Position numbers and translations under genes: made by a program. Below the pieces are notes generated by a model. It ran no database searches and was not told the DNA's origin. It saw only the letters and a list, made by a program, of their open reading frames with translations. Source: Armatimonadota bacterium (GTDB taxonomy: Bacteria; Armatimonadota; Fimbriimonadia; Fimbriimonadales; Fimbriimonadaceae). From it: a stretch of 64,000 nt of DNA. Of this stretch, positions 1-7,543 are shown piece after piece (position 1 is the stretch's first letter; every line of letters starts with the position of its first letter). The stretch lies in contig JACRPN010000010.1 in the NCBI GenBank assembly GCA_016223145.1, positions 19,196 through 83,195 of the forward strand, given 5' to 3'.

Positions 1-1
1 C

Positions 2-544
2 GCGGCTGGGTTTGTGTTCGAGCCGACGAGCCGGCGGTATGTGGGGTCTCAACATTGGAGCCCGGCGTGGCTTAAGGGACTCGCCGCCGAGGTTGTTGCG
101 GTGCATGGCACTGCCCCAGCACCGTTGCCCAAACTCCCGTTCTCGGCGGTGCAATCCATCGAATGGCCGCACGGTGTGGCTTGTACCGGCGCTCAGATGC
201 GGATCAAGGTCGTGCGTCCCCGGGCAGGTCGTGATCTAGCCGCTGCTGTTGCCCAGGCCGAAGGCTTCGACTGGGTCTTGCTCGACGCCTATGATCCCGA
301 GCAGTTTGGCGGCACCGGAAAGTCCGTTGACTTGGAGCTAGCTCGCGACGTGGTGGCAGGTCTGCGTGGGGCCCATCCGTGCTGCCAGATTGGGCTCGCC
401 GGCGGACTAACGCCGGGGAACGTAGCGCGGGCGGCACAATCCGTTCAGCCGGACTATGTGGATGTAGCGAGCGGTGTGGAGTCGTCGCCCGGAGTCAAGG
501 ACGCTGAGAAGATGAGGGCGTTTTTTGGGGCGCTTGGACGCTAG
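2..544 (+). CDS. trpF: Phosphoribosylanthranilate isomerase, 5'-truncated by window edge
   Basis: TrpF catalyses the Amadori rearrangement of N-(5-phosphoribosyl)anthranilate in cytosolic tryptophan synthesis. The frame is open to the left edge and reads AGFVFEPTSRRYV before the first possible internal start at 14, which matches the interior of the TIM barrel, so the true start lies outside the window. The segment LLDAYDPEQFGGTGK carries the catalytic Asp and the GGTGK phosphate loop, and DVASGVESSPGVKD is the C-terminal phosphate-binding loop. The stop is TAG at 542-544. Family members are about 200 residues, so roughly 20-30 are missing. No other trp gene is visible in the window. Confidence 0.9.
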   Translation, partial: AAGFVFEPTSRRYVGSQHWSPAWLKGLAAEVVAVHGTAPAPLPKLPFSAVQSIEWPHGVACTGAQMRIKVVRPRAGRDLAAAVAQAEGFDWVLLDAYDPEQFGGTGKSVDLELARDVVAGLRGAHPCCQIGLAGGLTPGNVARAAQSVQPDYVDVASGVESSPGVKDAEKMRAFFGALGR

Positions 545-559
545 GACATCATTGCCACA

Positions 560-604
560 GGGCGAAGGGCGAAGGGCGAAGGGCGAAGGGCGAAGGGCGA
601 AGGG
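560..604. repeat. Heptamer tandem array (GGGCGAA)6
   Basis: Six perfect head-to-tail copies of GGGCGAA run from 560 to 601, followed by a partial GGG. Single inverted units (CGCCCTTCGCC) appear in the flhB-vapB gap near 6613. The array resembles the short tandemly repeated heptamers known from heterocystous cyanobacteria, but no relationship is shown here. Confidence 0.95.
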
Positions 605-772
605 AGCCGAACCTGTGGGATCCGCGAGTTGGTGATCTCAAATCGCAGCTCTCAAATCTCAAATTCCAGATTTCAGATCTCAAGTTGCGTGTAGTGCTCG
701 CCGAGCGTCGCTCATGGGGAGCCGAGCATCGCGCATCACCCATCGCGTCAGCAGGGGGCACAAACAAAAAAA

Positions 773-811
773 TGTGGGAAGGCTGAAAGGAGAGCAAAGC
801 ACCTTCCCACA
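773..811. other. Perfect 10-bp inverted repeat, hairpin
   Basis: TGTGGGAAGG (773-782) pairs perfectly with CCTTCCCACA (802-811) across a 19-nt A/G-rich loop. It lies upstream of fliM. It could be a leader structure or a terminator for trpF, but no T-run follows on either strand. It does not match the c-di-GMP (GEMM) riboswitch consensus as far as I can see. Confidence 0.6.
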
Positions 812-884
812 AGGCTTCTTCCAAGGCTTGACCTCTAGTCGTTGGGGATAAATCCCATTGCAAGGTCCGAGACTCTTGGCGTGC

Positions 885-893
885 TGTTATTAT
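885..893 (+). promoter_or_regulatory. Possible extended -10 promoter for the flagellar operon
   Basis: TG-T-TATTAT (885-893) fits an extended -10 element with TATTAT at 888-893. No good -35 box is present at 17 nt spacing. It would give a leader of about 215 nt before fliM. I saw no sigma-28 (TAAA...GCCGATAA) or sigma-54 element in this gap. Confidence 0.3.
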
Positions 894-1112
894 AGCAGGG
901 GATTTCCAAACCTGGCAGGAAAAATCAGAAAAACCTGGTAATTCGGGTGTCACACTTTTGCCCACGGCTTCCTGCCTGTGGCCGAGAGCAACCCTGACAA
1001 TGTCTGTGAGGTTTGGCTTCCCAAAGCCTAAAGATCGCTTGGACGCCGCCAATAACCAAACTGATGACCCCAAGTGCGCTTGAATCGCACGTGCGGGTTG
1101 GCGGAAGGTGAT

Positions 1113-2129
1113 TTGAGCGACGTTCTATCCCAGGCTGAAATCGAAGCCCTGCTCCATGACGAAGGCGCCGGTCCGGGCGGCCCGTCCACAGATGCCGGCG
1201 CTCCCTTGGGCGCGCGGTCTGCAGTTCCCGTTCGCCGCAGCATCAACTCCGAAAATTCCATCGCCTACGAGCTCTACGACTTCCGAAGGCCGGACAAGCT
1301 TAGCAAGGACCAGTTGCGCACGCTCCAAATCCTCCACGAGACTTTTGGAAGGATGGCGGGCTCTTCTCTGTCGGCGTACCTGCGGTCCCCCGTAACGATC
1401 GATCTGATCTGCTTTGAGCAAGTGCCCTATGAGGAGTACTTGCGCAGCATCAACGAATCGGTCTTCACCATCCTGACGCTCCAACCCCTCAGCGGACAGG
1501 CTGTGCTGGAGCTTGAGTTCGAACTCGCGTTCTCGGTGATCGACCGTATGTTGGGCGGCCCGGGCCGCGCGCTCAAGCGAACCTCGCTGACGGACATCGA
1601 GCGTCCGCTGGTGCGGCAGTGCATCGAGCGGCTGTTCAGCGCGCTGAAGTCGGCATGGGAGGGCGTCGTGATCGTAAACCCGATCATCGAGGGCCTGGAG
1701 ACCAGCGCCCAATTCGTGCAGATCGCACCGCCCGACGACATCGTGGTCACGATCCTCTTTGAGGTCAAGGTGGGCGAGCAGCGCGGGGCGATGAGTCTTT
1801 GCATTCCCTACCTTGTACTCAAGCCCATCGCGAGCAAACTGAGCGCCCAGAAGTGGTTCGCCAGCGGCACGCGAAAGCAGAACGTCCAGACCAAACGCCA
1901 GATCGCCACGCAGATTCAGCAAAGCCAGGTGGAGTGCGCAGTCAAGCTGGGCTCGACGCGGATCAGCGTCGAGGACTTCATGGGGCTCGTGCCCGGGAAC
2001 ATCGTCAAGCTCGACCAGCCCACCTCCCAAGACCTTCTGTTCACCGTCGCCGACCTTCCGAAGCTCCATGGCAAGCCCGCGCTGAACGGATCAAAGCTCG
2101 TTTTCACCGTCACCAGCACCGCCGAATAG
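1113..2129 (+). CDS. fliM: Flagellar motor switch protein FliM
   Basis: FliM is the C-ring switch subunit at the cytoplasmic base of the flagellum and binds phospho-CheY to reverse rotation. The product is 338 residues, a normal length. The N-terminus LSQAEIEALL is the conserved CheY-P-binding peptide. A CheC-like middle domain (about 50-230, with YEEYLRSINESV and DRMLGGPG) and a C-terminal SpoA/FliN-like domain (about 260-335) follow. The start was set at TTG 1113 because GGAAGG at 1103-1108 is well spaced from it and because FliM proteins begin with S-D-V-L-S-Q. An upstream GTG at 1074 would add 13 non-conserved residues. It is the first gene of the fliM-fliN-fliO-fliP-fliQ-fliR-flhB operon. 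Confidence 0.95.
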   Translation: MSDVLSQAEIEALLHDEGAGPGGPSTDAGAPLGARSAVPVRRSINSENSIAYELYDFRRPDKLSKDQLRTLQILHETFGRMAGSSLSAYLRSPVTIDLICFEQVPYEEYLRSINESVFTILTLQPLSGQAVLELEFELAFSVIDRMLGGPGRALKRTSLTDIERPLVRQCIERLFSALKSAWEGVVIVNPIIEGLETSAQFVQIAPPDDIVVTILFEVKVGEQRGAMSLCIPYLVLKPIASKLSAQKWFASGTRKQNVQTKRQIATQIQQSQVECAVKLGSTRISVEDFMGLVPGNIVKLDQPTSQDLLFTVADLPKLHGKPALNGSKLVFTVTSTAE

Positions 2130-2145
2130 AGAGGCCAAGAACCCT

Positions 2146-3048
2146 ATGCTCCTAACCACTCAAGAGATCATCGTCAGACTTTCCGAATGTCAGGACCGGA
2201 TTTGGGAAACCACCACCACGACCGTCACCGAGTCGGGGACCGAGCTCAGCTTCTCGAGTCCGCTCACGGTCTCGTCGAAGCTGACAGATCTGGCGGCCGA
2301 GTTCCCGGGACGCGTGGCGACCATCCAGTTTGCCTTTGCGGAAGACCCAGAAGCCTATCAGATGGTCTTGCTGCCGGTGGACCTAGTGGCGGACATGGTC
2401 GCCCTGGCGACGGGGAACCCGGTGGCCGAGGTCGACGAGTCGTCTCTGGCCTCCATCCGCACCGCGCTCGAAGCCATCGTTCAGGGCATCTGCCTGGCGG
2501 TTGGAACGATGAAAAGCGCTCCGGTGGTGGCGAGCGGACTGGCGATTCGCCTTCAAGAGCTGTCCTGGCCTCCCAACATGGAAGTTCTGAGCGAGCTCAT
2601 CCGCATGCAGGTGGCCGTTTCCGGGACTGGAGTCGCCGGTTCGCTAACTTGGATGCTCGACCCGCAAACGGCGGCGAGCGTGATCGGCGCCAATGCGGAA
2701 GCCACAGCAGAGCCAGATTCGCCCTTCTTGCAGATGGCTGCGGGCGGTATGCCGCCGGGAGCCGGACCGGCTGGCGCCTCAAACTCTCTCGACATCTTGC
2801 TGGACATCCCGCTGGAGATCAGCGTAGAGCTTGGCCGGATGAAGATGCTCGTGCGCGACGTGATCGAGCTGGGGACCGGGTCGATCGTGGAGATCGACAA
2901 GGCCGCCGGCGAGCCCGTGGACGTGATGGTCAACGGCAGGCTATTTGCCAAGGGCGAAGTCGTCGTCATCGAGGACAACTTCGGGGTCCGCATCACCGAG
3001 GTCGTGTCACCGAACGAGCGGCTGATGCGCCTGGCCGAGGTGGCCTAG
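2146..3048 (+). CDS. fliN: FliN/FliY-type flagellar switch protein with long N-terminal domain
   Basis: This is a C-ring subunit partnering FliM and also a docking site for export cargo. The last 85 residues (NSLDILLDIPLEISVELG through VNGRLFAKGEVVVIEDNFGVRITEVV) are a clear FliN/SpoA domain. It is preceded by about 200 residues with a CheC-like look (EAIVQGICLAVGTM), making 300 residues in total: longer than FliN (about 100-140) and shorter than Bacillus FliY (about 380). The CheC phosphatase signature D/S-x3-E-x2-N is not intact here (no Asn at the expected place), so phosphatase activity is doubtful. The gene starts 16 nt after fliM and its stop overlaps the fliO start by one base. Confidence 0.92.
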   Translation: MLLTTQEIIVRLSECQDRIWETTTTTVTESGTELSFSSPLTVSSKLTDLAAEFPGRVATIQFAFAEDPEAYQMVLLPVDLVADMVALATGNPVAEVDESSLASIRTALEAIVQGICLAVGTMKSAPVVASGLAIRLQELSWPPNMEVLSELIRMQVAVSGTGVAGSLTWMLDPQTAASVIGANAEATAEPDSPFLQMAAGGMPPGAGPAGASNSLDILLDIPLEISVELGRMKMLVRDVIELGTGSIVEIDKAAGEPVDVMVNGRLFAKGEVVVIEDNFGVRITEVVSPNERLMRLAEVA

Positions 3049-3587
3049 TGAGATTTGGATTGGCAGGGGCATGGACCGGGCTGGCCGCATTGGCGCAGGC
3101 GGGCGAGGGGTATCTGGGTACCAAAGCCGACCCCGTCACGATGGGTCGCTCGGGAGGGCCGGGAATGGGGGTCCTGCCTTTGCTGCAGATGGCCGTCGCC
3201 GTCTCCGTAGTCTTCCTTTTGCTCAAGTTCGTCGTTCCCAAAGCCGTCACGAGGTTTGGCAAGGGGCTGAAGACCCCTGTGAGCGGCGGAATCAGGATTG
3301 AGGAGGCCGCACAGTTCGCCGGTGGAACGCTAAACGTCGTCTCCGTGCGGGGCCGAACGCTCCTGCTTAGCGTAGGGACCCAAGGCGTGAGCTGCCTGGC
3401 GGACCTCAGCGAGCCAAACCGTGCCACCGAGCCGCCCACCTTTCAGGAAATGGTCGAATTGGCCTCGACGCATAAGTCCGCTTCGCCGGCACCACAGGCT
3501 GTCATCGAGACCTCCGGCGCCGAGTCCGAACTCGATCCCGATGAGATTCAGGCCGCCCTCAACCGAGCGCGGCTCCTGGCGATGTAG
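3048..3587 (+). CDS. fliO: Flagellar biosynthesis protein FliO
   Basis: FliO is a small membrane protein that helps assemble the FliP/FliQ/FliR export gate. The start is GTG 3048, whose G is the last base of the fliN stop (TAGTG), giving 179 residues. A transmembrane segment (GVLPLLQMAVAVSVVFLLLKFVV, about 40-62) is followed by the typical cytoplasmic beta-rich domain (IRIEEAAQFAGGTLNVVSVRGRTLLLSVG). The C-terminal third is hydrophilic and low in conservation. FliO sequences diverge strongly, so the call rests on this architecture plus its exact position between fliN and fliP. Confidence 0.88.
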   Translation: MRFGLAGAWTGLAALAQAGEGYLGTKADPVTMGRSGGPGMGVLPLLQMAVAVSVVFLLLKFVVPKAVTRFGKGLKTPVSGGIRIEEAAQFAGGTLNVVSVRGRTLLLSVGTQGVSCLADLSEPNRATEPPTFQEMVELASTHKSASPAPQAVIETSGAESELDPDEIQAALNRARLLAM

Positions 3588-3601
3588 CGACAACGAGATT
3601 C

Positions 3602-4372
3602 ATGAGATTGAGCCGACCCGCCATCGCAAAGGCCACCCTGGTAATCCTGCTGGGGCTTCTGGGCTGCCTGGCGCTGGCTCAGTCGAGCCTGCCGCTGCCG
3701 AAGATCACCCTTGGGGCGGAGGGCGCGAACAAGCCGGAAGAGGTGAGCTCGGCGCTGCAGATCATGGCGCTGCTGACGGTGCTGAGCCTTGCGCCGGCGC
3801 TGCTCATCCTCACGACCGCCTTCACGCGCATCGTGATCGTGCTGAGCTTCGTCCGCAACGCCCTCGGCACGCCGAATATCCCGCCCAACCAAGTGCTGGT
3901 GGGGCTCAGCCTGTTCCTGACGTTCTTCGTGATGGGCCCCACCTATCAAGAGGTCAACGACAAGGCGCTCAAACCCTACTTCAGCAAGAACGCCGCCCAG
4001 AAGATCAGCCTGGACCAGGCGATCGAGCGGGCTCAGGGCCCCATCCGCAAGTTCATGCTGAAGAACACCTACAGCAGCGACTTAAGGCTGTTTCTGGACG
4101 TGCGCAAGGAAAGGGCCACGCGCGAAAACGTCTCGATGAGCGCCCTGATTCCCGCGTTTGTGATCAGTGAGCTCAAGACCGCCTTCATCATGGGCTTCTA
4201 TATCTTCGTGCCATTCCTGATCATCGACCTGATCGTCGCCAGCGGTCTGATGAGCATGGGCATGATGATGCTGCCACCCACGGTTCTATCCCTGCCCGCG
4301 AAGATATTGGTGTTCGTCCTGGCGGACGGCTGGACAACCTTGGTGTCCACGATCCTGCAGGGGTATCGCTGA
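3602..4372 (+). CDS. fliP: Flagellar type III export gate protein FliP
   Basis: FliP forms the pentameric core of the flagellar type III secretion gate in the inner membrane. The 256-residue product has a cleavable-type signal peptide (about 1-26, ending LALAQS), then TM1 (LTVLSLAPALLILTTAFTRIVIVLSFVRNALG, the family hallmark), a periplasmic domain, and the C-terminal TM pair with FVISELKTAFIMGFYIFVPFLIIDLIVASGLMSMGMMMLPP. All family hallmarks are intact. The stop TGA overlaps the fliQ start ATG by one base, indicating translational coupling. Confidence 0.97.
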   Translation: MRLSRPAIAKATLVILLGLLGCLALAQSSLPLPKITLGAEGANKPEEVSSALQIMALLTVLSLAPALLILTTAFTRIVIVLSFVRNALGTPNIPPNQVLVGLSLFLTFFVMGPTYQEVNDKALKPYFSKNAAQKISLDQAIERAQGPIRKFMLKNTYSSDLRLFLDVRKERATRENVSMSALIPAFVISELKTAFIMGFYIFVPFLIIDLIVASGLMSMGMMMLPPTVLSLPAKILVFVLADGWTTLVSTILQGYR

Positions 4373-4641
4373 TGGATACGCGCGCCGCCATCGATATCTC
4401 GCAGCAGGGGTTCCAAGTGGCGCTCATGGTGTCGCTGCCGCTGCTGGCGGTGACCCTATTCGTGGGATTGGCCATCAGCGTGTTCCAGGCGGTTACCCAG
4501 GTTCACGAAATGACGCTGACCTTCGTTCCCAAGATGATCGCTGCCGGCGTGCTGCTTGCGATGACCGGAAACTGGATGCTGCAGCAGCTTGTCAGCTACA
4601 CCTTGCTCTGCTTCGATCACGCTGCCAGGGTCGTGCAATGA
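4372..4641 (+). CDS. fliQ: Flagellar type III export gate protein FliQ
   Basis: FliQ is a small two-helix subunit wrapping the FliP/FliR export gate. The product is 89 residues, the family size, with two hydrophobic hairpins (about 17-40 and 50-75). It contains LFVGLAISVFQAVTQVHEMTLTFVPKM, the conserved loop region of FliQ. The gene begins within the fliP stop codon and its own stop overlaps fliR by four bases (ATGA), consistent with coupled translation. Confidence 0.96.
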   Translation: MDTRAAIDISQQGFQVALMVSLPLLAVTLFVGLAISVFQAVTQVHEMTLTFVPKMIAAGVLLAMTGNWMLQQLVSYTLLCFDHAARVVQ

Positions 4642-5408
4642 GGCTCGACTCGGCGTTTCTCTGGGCGTTCTTCTCGGTGTTCGTGCGCGCGTCGGCGATG
4701 ATGCTCTCTTCGCCGTTCTTCTCTGCGCGCAGCATCCCCACTTCGATCCGCGTGATGGCGACCCTTTCCATCGCCATGGCGCTCACCTTTGCGCTCAAGC
4801 CCTCGATCGGCGAATTGCCCGGGGACATGCATGGGTTTGTCTTCGGTCTACTGGGCGAAGCTGTGGCGGGTTTGCTCATCGGCGCCCTGACGACTCTGGC
4901 TTTCAGTGCCTTTGAAGTGGCGGGATCGATGATCGACCTGCAGATGGGCCTGGGGGCGAGCCAGATTCTGAACCCGGTCAACGGCGTCCCGGCGACACTG
5001 ATGTCCCAGTACAAGTCGGCGCTGTCCTTGGTCGTTTTCGTTTTGATCGACGGCCACCACATGCTCGTGGACGCGTTCATTTCGAGCTACCGGCTGATGC
5101 CCTCGATCGGGTCGCGCAACGCCTTGGCGCTGCAAGTGGCCATTCCGGAGCTCTTTGCGCAGACGGGCTTCTTGGCGCTTCAGATCGCGGCGCCCGTGGT
5201 GGCCGTCAGCGTCGTGGTCGATGCGGCGCTCGGACTGGTGAATAAGGCCGTTCCCCAGATGCCGGTGATGCTGGTGGGCATGCCTGCCAAGGTTGGACTC
5301 GGGCTGGTGACGCTCAGCGTAGGGTTGCCCGCGTTGGTTGCCGGAGTGGGCCACGGCACCGAACTCGCGGCGCGCTCGCTCACCCAAGTCTTTCAGGGGG
5401 GAGGCTAG
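4638..5408 (+). CDS. fliR: Flagellar type III export gate protein FliR
   Basis: FliR is the single-copy subunit of the export gate. The 256-residue product has about six predicted transmembrane segments and the family pattern FVRASAMMLSSPFFSARSIPTSIRVM near the N-terminus. SMIDLQMGLGASQILNPVNG sits in the middle, and AAPVVAVSVVVDAALGLVNKAVPQMPV toward the C-terminus. The ATG at 4638 overlaps the fliQ stop by four bases. flhB follows three bases after the stop. Confidence 0.96.
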   Translation: MRLDSAFLWAFFSVFVRASAMMLSSPFFSARSIPTSIRVMATLSIAMALTFALKPSIGELPGDMHGFVFGLLGEAVAGLLIGALTTLAFSAFEVAGSMIDLQMGLGASQILNPVNGVPATLMSQYKSALSLVVFVLIDGHHMLVDAFISSYRLMPSIGSRNALALQVAIPELFAQTGFLALQIAAPVVAVSVVVDAALGLVNKAVPQMPVMLVGMPAKVGLGLVTLSVGLPALVAGVGHGTELAARSLTQVFQGGG

Positions 5409-5411
5409 GCG

Positions 5412-6488
5412 TTGGCGCAAGATTCCGGCCAAGAAAGGACCGAACAAGCGACGCCAAGACGGCGTCAAGAAGCTCGAAGGAAGGGCACAGTCACCCGGTC
5501 CGCCGACCTGAGCAGCGCCGTGGCAATCGGCGCGATTTTGGTCGCGCTGCCTGCGGCCGTTACGACGCTTGGCGGGGTGTTCGTGCTCGGCATGAACCAG
5601 AGCCTCGCCGGTTTGCCGACTTCAATGGACCTCACCACCCTCAGTGAGCACGTGTGGAGGATGCTCTTTCCGGCGCTGAGCGGGATCGCTCCGTTGATCT
5701 TGGCTGCGATGGCCGCCGGCATCGCAGCCAACTTCGCGCAGGTCGGATTTGTGCTTAGCGCGGAGCCGCTTACCCCGTCGCTCAACAAGATCAACCCGCT
5801 CAACGGCTTCAAACGGCTGTTCTCCAAGACCGCCGCCATGGAGGGTCTGAAGGCCGCGGTCAAGAGCCTTCTCTTCGGCTGGATTGCCTATTCACTGCTC
5901 CTTGAGCACTGGTCTGAACTCGGGATGCTCTCCTCGCTCAGTCCGACGGCGGCGATGATCACGGTGGGCCAGTTGCTGAAGACGGTGTTCCTAAGAATCG
6001 CCATCGCCTGGGTGGTGCTTGCGGCGTTGGACTATCTGTTCCAGCGGCGGCAGGTCGAAAAGCAGCTCATGATGACCAAGGACGAGCTGAAGCAGGAGAT
6101 GAAGGAGATGGAGCAGTCTCCCGAACTGAGAGGCGCCATGGCCCGCAAGCGGCAGAAGCTGGTGAAGGGCAGGATGCGCTCTGCGATGAAGATGGCGGAC
6201 GCCGTCATCACAAACCCGACCCACTTCGCCGTGGCGATCCAATATGACCCCAAGAAGATGCACGCGCCGATGGTGGTGGCCAAGGGCATGGACTACATGG
6301 CTCAGCGGATCCGTGAACTTGCGGCGGAAAACAAAGTGCCCCTGATCCCCAACCCGCCGCTCGCCAGGCAGCTCTATAAGAAGTGTGAGGTCGGCGACTA
6401 CGTGCCCCGCGAGCTGTTCCAGGCGGTGGCCGAGGTGCTGGCGTACGTGTACACGACGTTGAAGAAAGTGCGCACGCCCGGGGCTTAG
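5412..6488 (+). CDS. flhB: Flagellar export switch protein FlhB
   Basis: FlhB controls the substrate switch of the flagellar export apparatus by autocleavage. The 358-residue product begins MAQDSGQERTEQATPRRRQEAR, the usual basic N-terminus. It has four transmembrane segments (about 30-215) and a cytoplasmic domain with the self-cleavage motif N268-P269-T270-H271. The tail (VAKGMDYMAQRIRELAAENKVPLIPNPPLARQLYKKCEVGDYVP) is typical. The start is TTG at 5412, three bases after fliR. This ends the operon in this window: no flhA or flhF follows. Confidence 0.96.
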   Translation: MAQDSGQERTEQATPRRRQEARRKGTVTRSADLSSAVAIGAILVALPAAVTTLGGVFVLGMNQSLAGLPTSMDLTTLSEHVWRMLFPALSGIAPLILAAMAAGIAANFAQVGFVLSAEPLTPSLNKINPLNGFKRLFSKTAAMEGLKAAVKSLLFGWIAYSLLLEHWSELGMLSSLSPTAAMITVGQLLKTVFLRIAIAWVVLAALDYLFQRRQVEKQLMMTKDELKQEMKEMEQSPELRGAMARKRQKLVKGRMRSAMKMADAVITNPTHFAVAIQYDPKKMHAPMVVAKGMDYMAQRIRELAAENKVPLIPNPPLARQLYKKCEVGDYVPRELFQAVAEVLAYVYTTLKKVRTPGA

Positions 6489-6672
6489 GTGATCGTAAGA
6501 GTGCCCTGAGCGTCGTCGTGCCCCATAGCCTAATCGTCCACCAGGCCGGGCCTTCGGCCCTGGTCCGCAGCCCAATGCCAGATGCCCTCCATCTCTGCTG
6601 TTCGAGATCCCTCGCCCTTCGCCAATGCCTTAATGCCTAAATGTCCTCACGCCTCGCCATCTATAGGGAAAT

Positions 6673-6936
6673 ATGGCAAAGGCTAAGACGACGTTGCTGA
6701 TCGAGGAGGACCTCATCTATAGGGCGAAGAAGATCGCTCTCGAGAGGCGCATGACGCTCACGATGGTGGTTGAAGAGGCGCTGAAGTCGTCACTGCATGC
6801 TGCAAAACAGCCCCCCAAACGCAAGAAGATCAAGCTGCCGACGTACGATTTGGGCGGGCTCCTGCCGGGTGTCGATCTCGAGAACCGAGAACAGATTGAA
6901 GAGCTGATGGGCAATAGCGGCTATGCTCCTTTTTGA
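6673..6936 (+). CDS. VapB-type ribbon-helix-helix antitoxin
   Basis: The 87-residue protein starts with MAKAKTTLLIEEDLIYRAKKIALERRMTLTMVVEEALKSSL, a ribbon-helix-helix DNA-binding fold like antitoxins that repress their own operon. The Lys-rich linker and the tail LPTYDLGGLLPGVDLENREQIEEL are typical of antitoxins that wrap a PIN toxin. It overlaps the vapC reading frame that follows, a standard toxin-antitoxin arrangement. Since the toxin is interrupted, the antitoxin may now be an orphan regulator. The 184-nt gap upstream is low-complexity and shows no gene. Confidence 0.8.
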   Translation: MAKAKTTLLIEEDLIYRAKKIALERRMTLTMVVEEALKSSLHAAKQPPKRKKIKLPTYDLGGLLPGVDLENREQIEELMGNSGYAPF

Positions 6937-7543
6937 CGTCAACATCTTTGTCTATGCACTTTCGATACGGGACAGCAAGCATGTTCGGGCGCTAGAGCGG
7001 GTCGAGAACGAGTTGTCTGGGACTGAGGAAATTGGTTGGCATCCGCTGACCGGTTCGGCAGCGTAGGGCATCAGGACAAACCCAAAGCTCTACGAACGGC
7101 CCTGCACCTTTGACCAGTGCTTTCTGCTCTTCGACGCGATAATTGCGTCACCATATGTGAAAAGCCTCTACGAGGACAAGGAGTTTTGGCAGGCCTTTGG
7201 GGCCATCGTTAAAAAATACAGGGTGGCGGGTCCCGCGATTACCGATGCCTTTATCGCAGCCCTCGCGATTTCGCACGACGCCACGCTCGTCTCGTCGGAC
7301 CGGGGCTTTAGCCGCATGAAAGAGCTCCGTTGGCGAGAGTTCTGGCCGCTAAGCCTACTCTCACCACTCGTCAGGCCCCTAAAGCGCCCCCCGATCGCTA
7401 TTCGACAAAGGGAAGGGGCAATTACTCCCACTCGATCGTTGCCGGGGGCTTGCTGGTCAGGTCGTAGAGAACTCTGTTCACGCCCTTCACTTCGTTCACG
7501 ATCCGCGTGGCGATATGCTCAAGCGCGTCGAACGGGATGTTGA
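6923..7543 (+). pseudogene. VapC-type PIN-domain toxin interrupted by an in-frame stop
   Basis: Translation from ATG 6923 gives MLLFDVNIFVYALSIRDSKH, a PIN N-terminus with the first catalytic Asp. It continues to GSAA, hits TAG at 7064-7066, then goes on in the same frame with GIRTNPKLYERP..., ITDAFIAALAISHDATLVSSDRGFSRM and W-P, which supply the remaining acidic residues. Homologous VapCs read through this position, so one base change (for example TTG to TAG) would explain the break. The downstream frame runs past the normal domain end (near 7360) into the antisense of guaA, suggesting the original stop is also lost. The full-length toxin cannot be made without readthrough. Confidence 0.8.

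Larger units (their letters stand above)
545..1112. other. Long intergenic region between trpF and the flagellar operon
   Basis: This 568-nt stretch has no credible gene. In order it holds a heptamer array (560-604), a second low-complexity patch of CTCAAAT-like heptamers (about 638-686), a hairpin with a 10-bp stem (773-811), a possible extended -10 promoter near 885-893, and an 8-bp direct repeat AAACCTGG at 908-915 and 931-938. It therefore probably contains the promoter and leader of the flagellar operon downstream of repeat debris. Confidence 0.7.

Noticed and set aside
773..811. c-di-GMP riboswitch upstream of the flagellar operon
   Set aside because: The hairpin is real but the conserved GEMM nucleotides are absent.
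549..1073. 174-codon minus-strand frame upstream of fliM
   Set aside because: It is formed by the GGGCGAA array and low-complexity sequence, shows no domain and overlaps regulatory DNA; composition is not gene-like.
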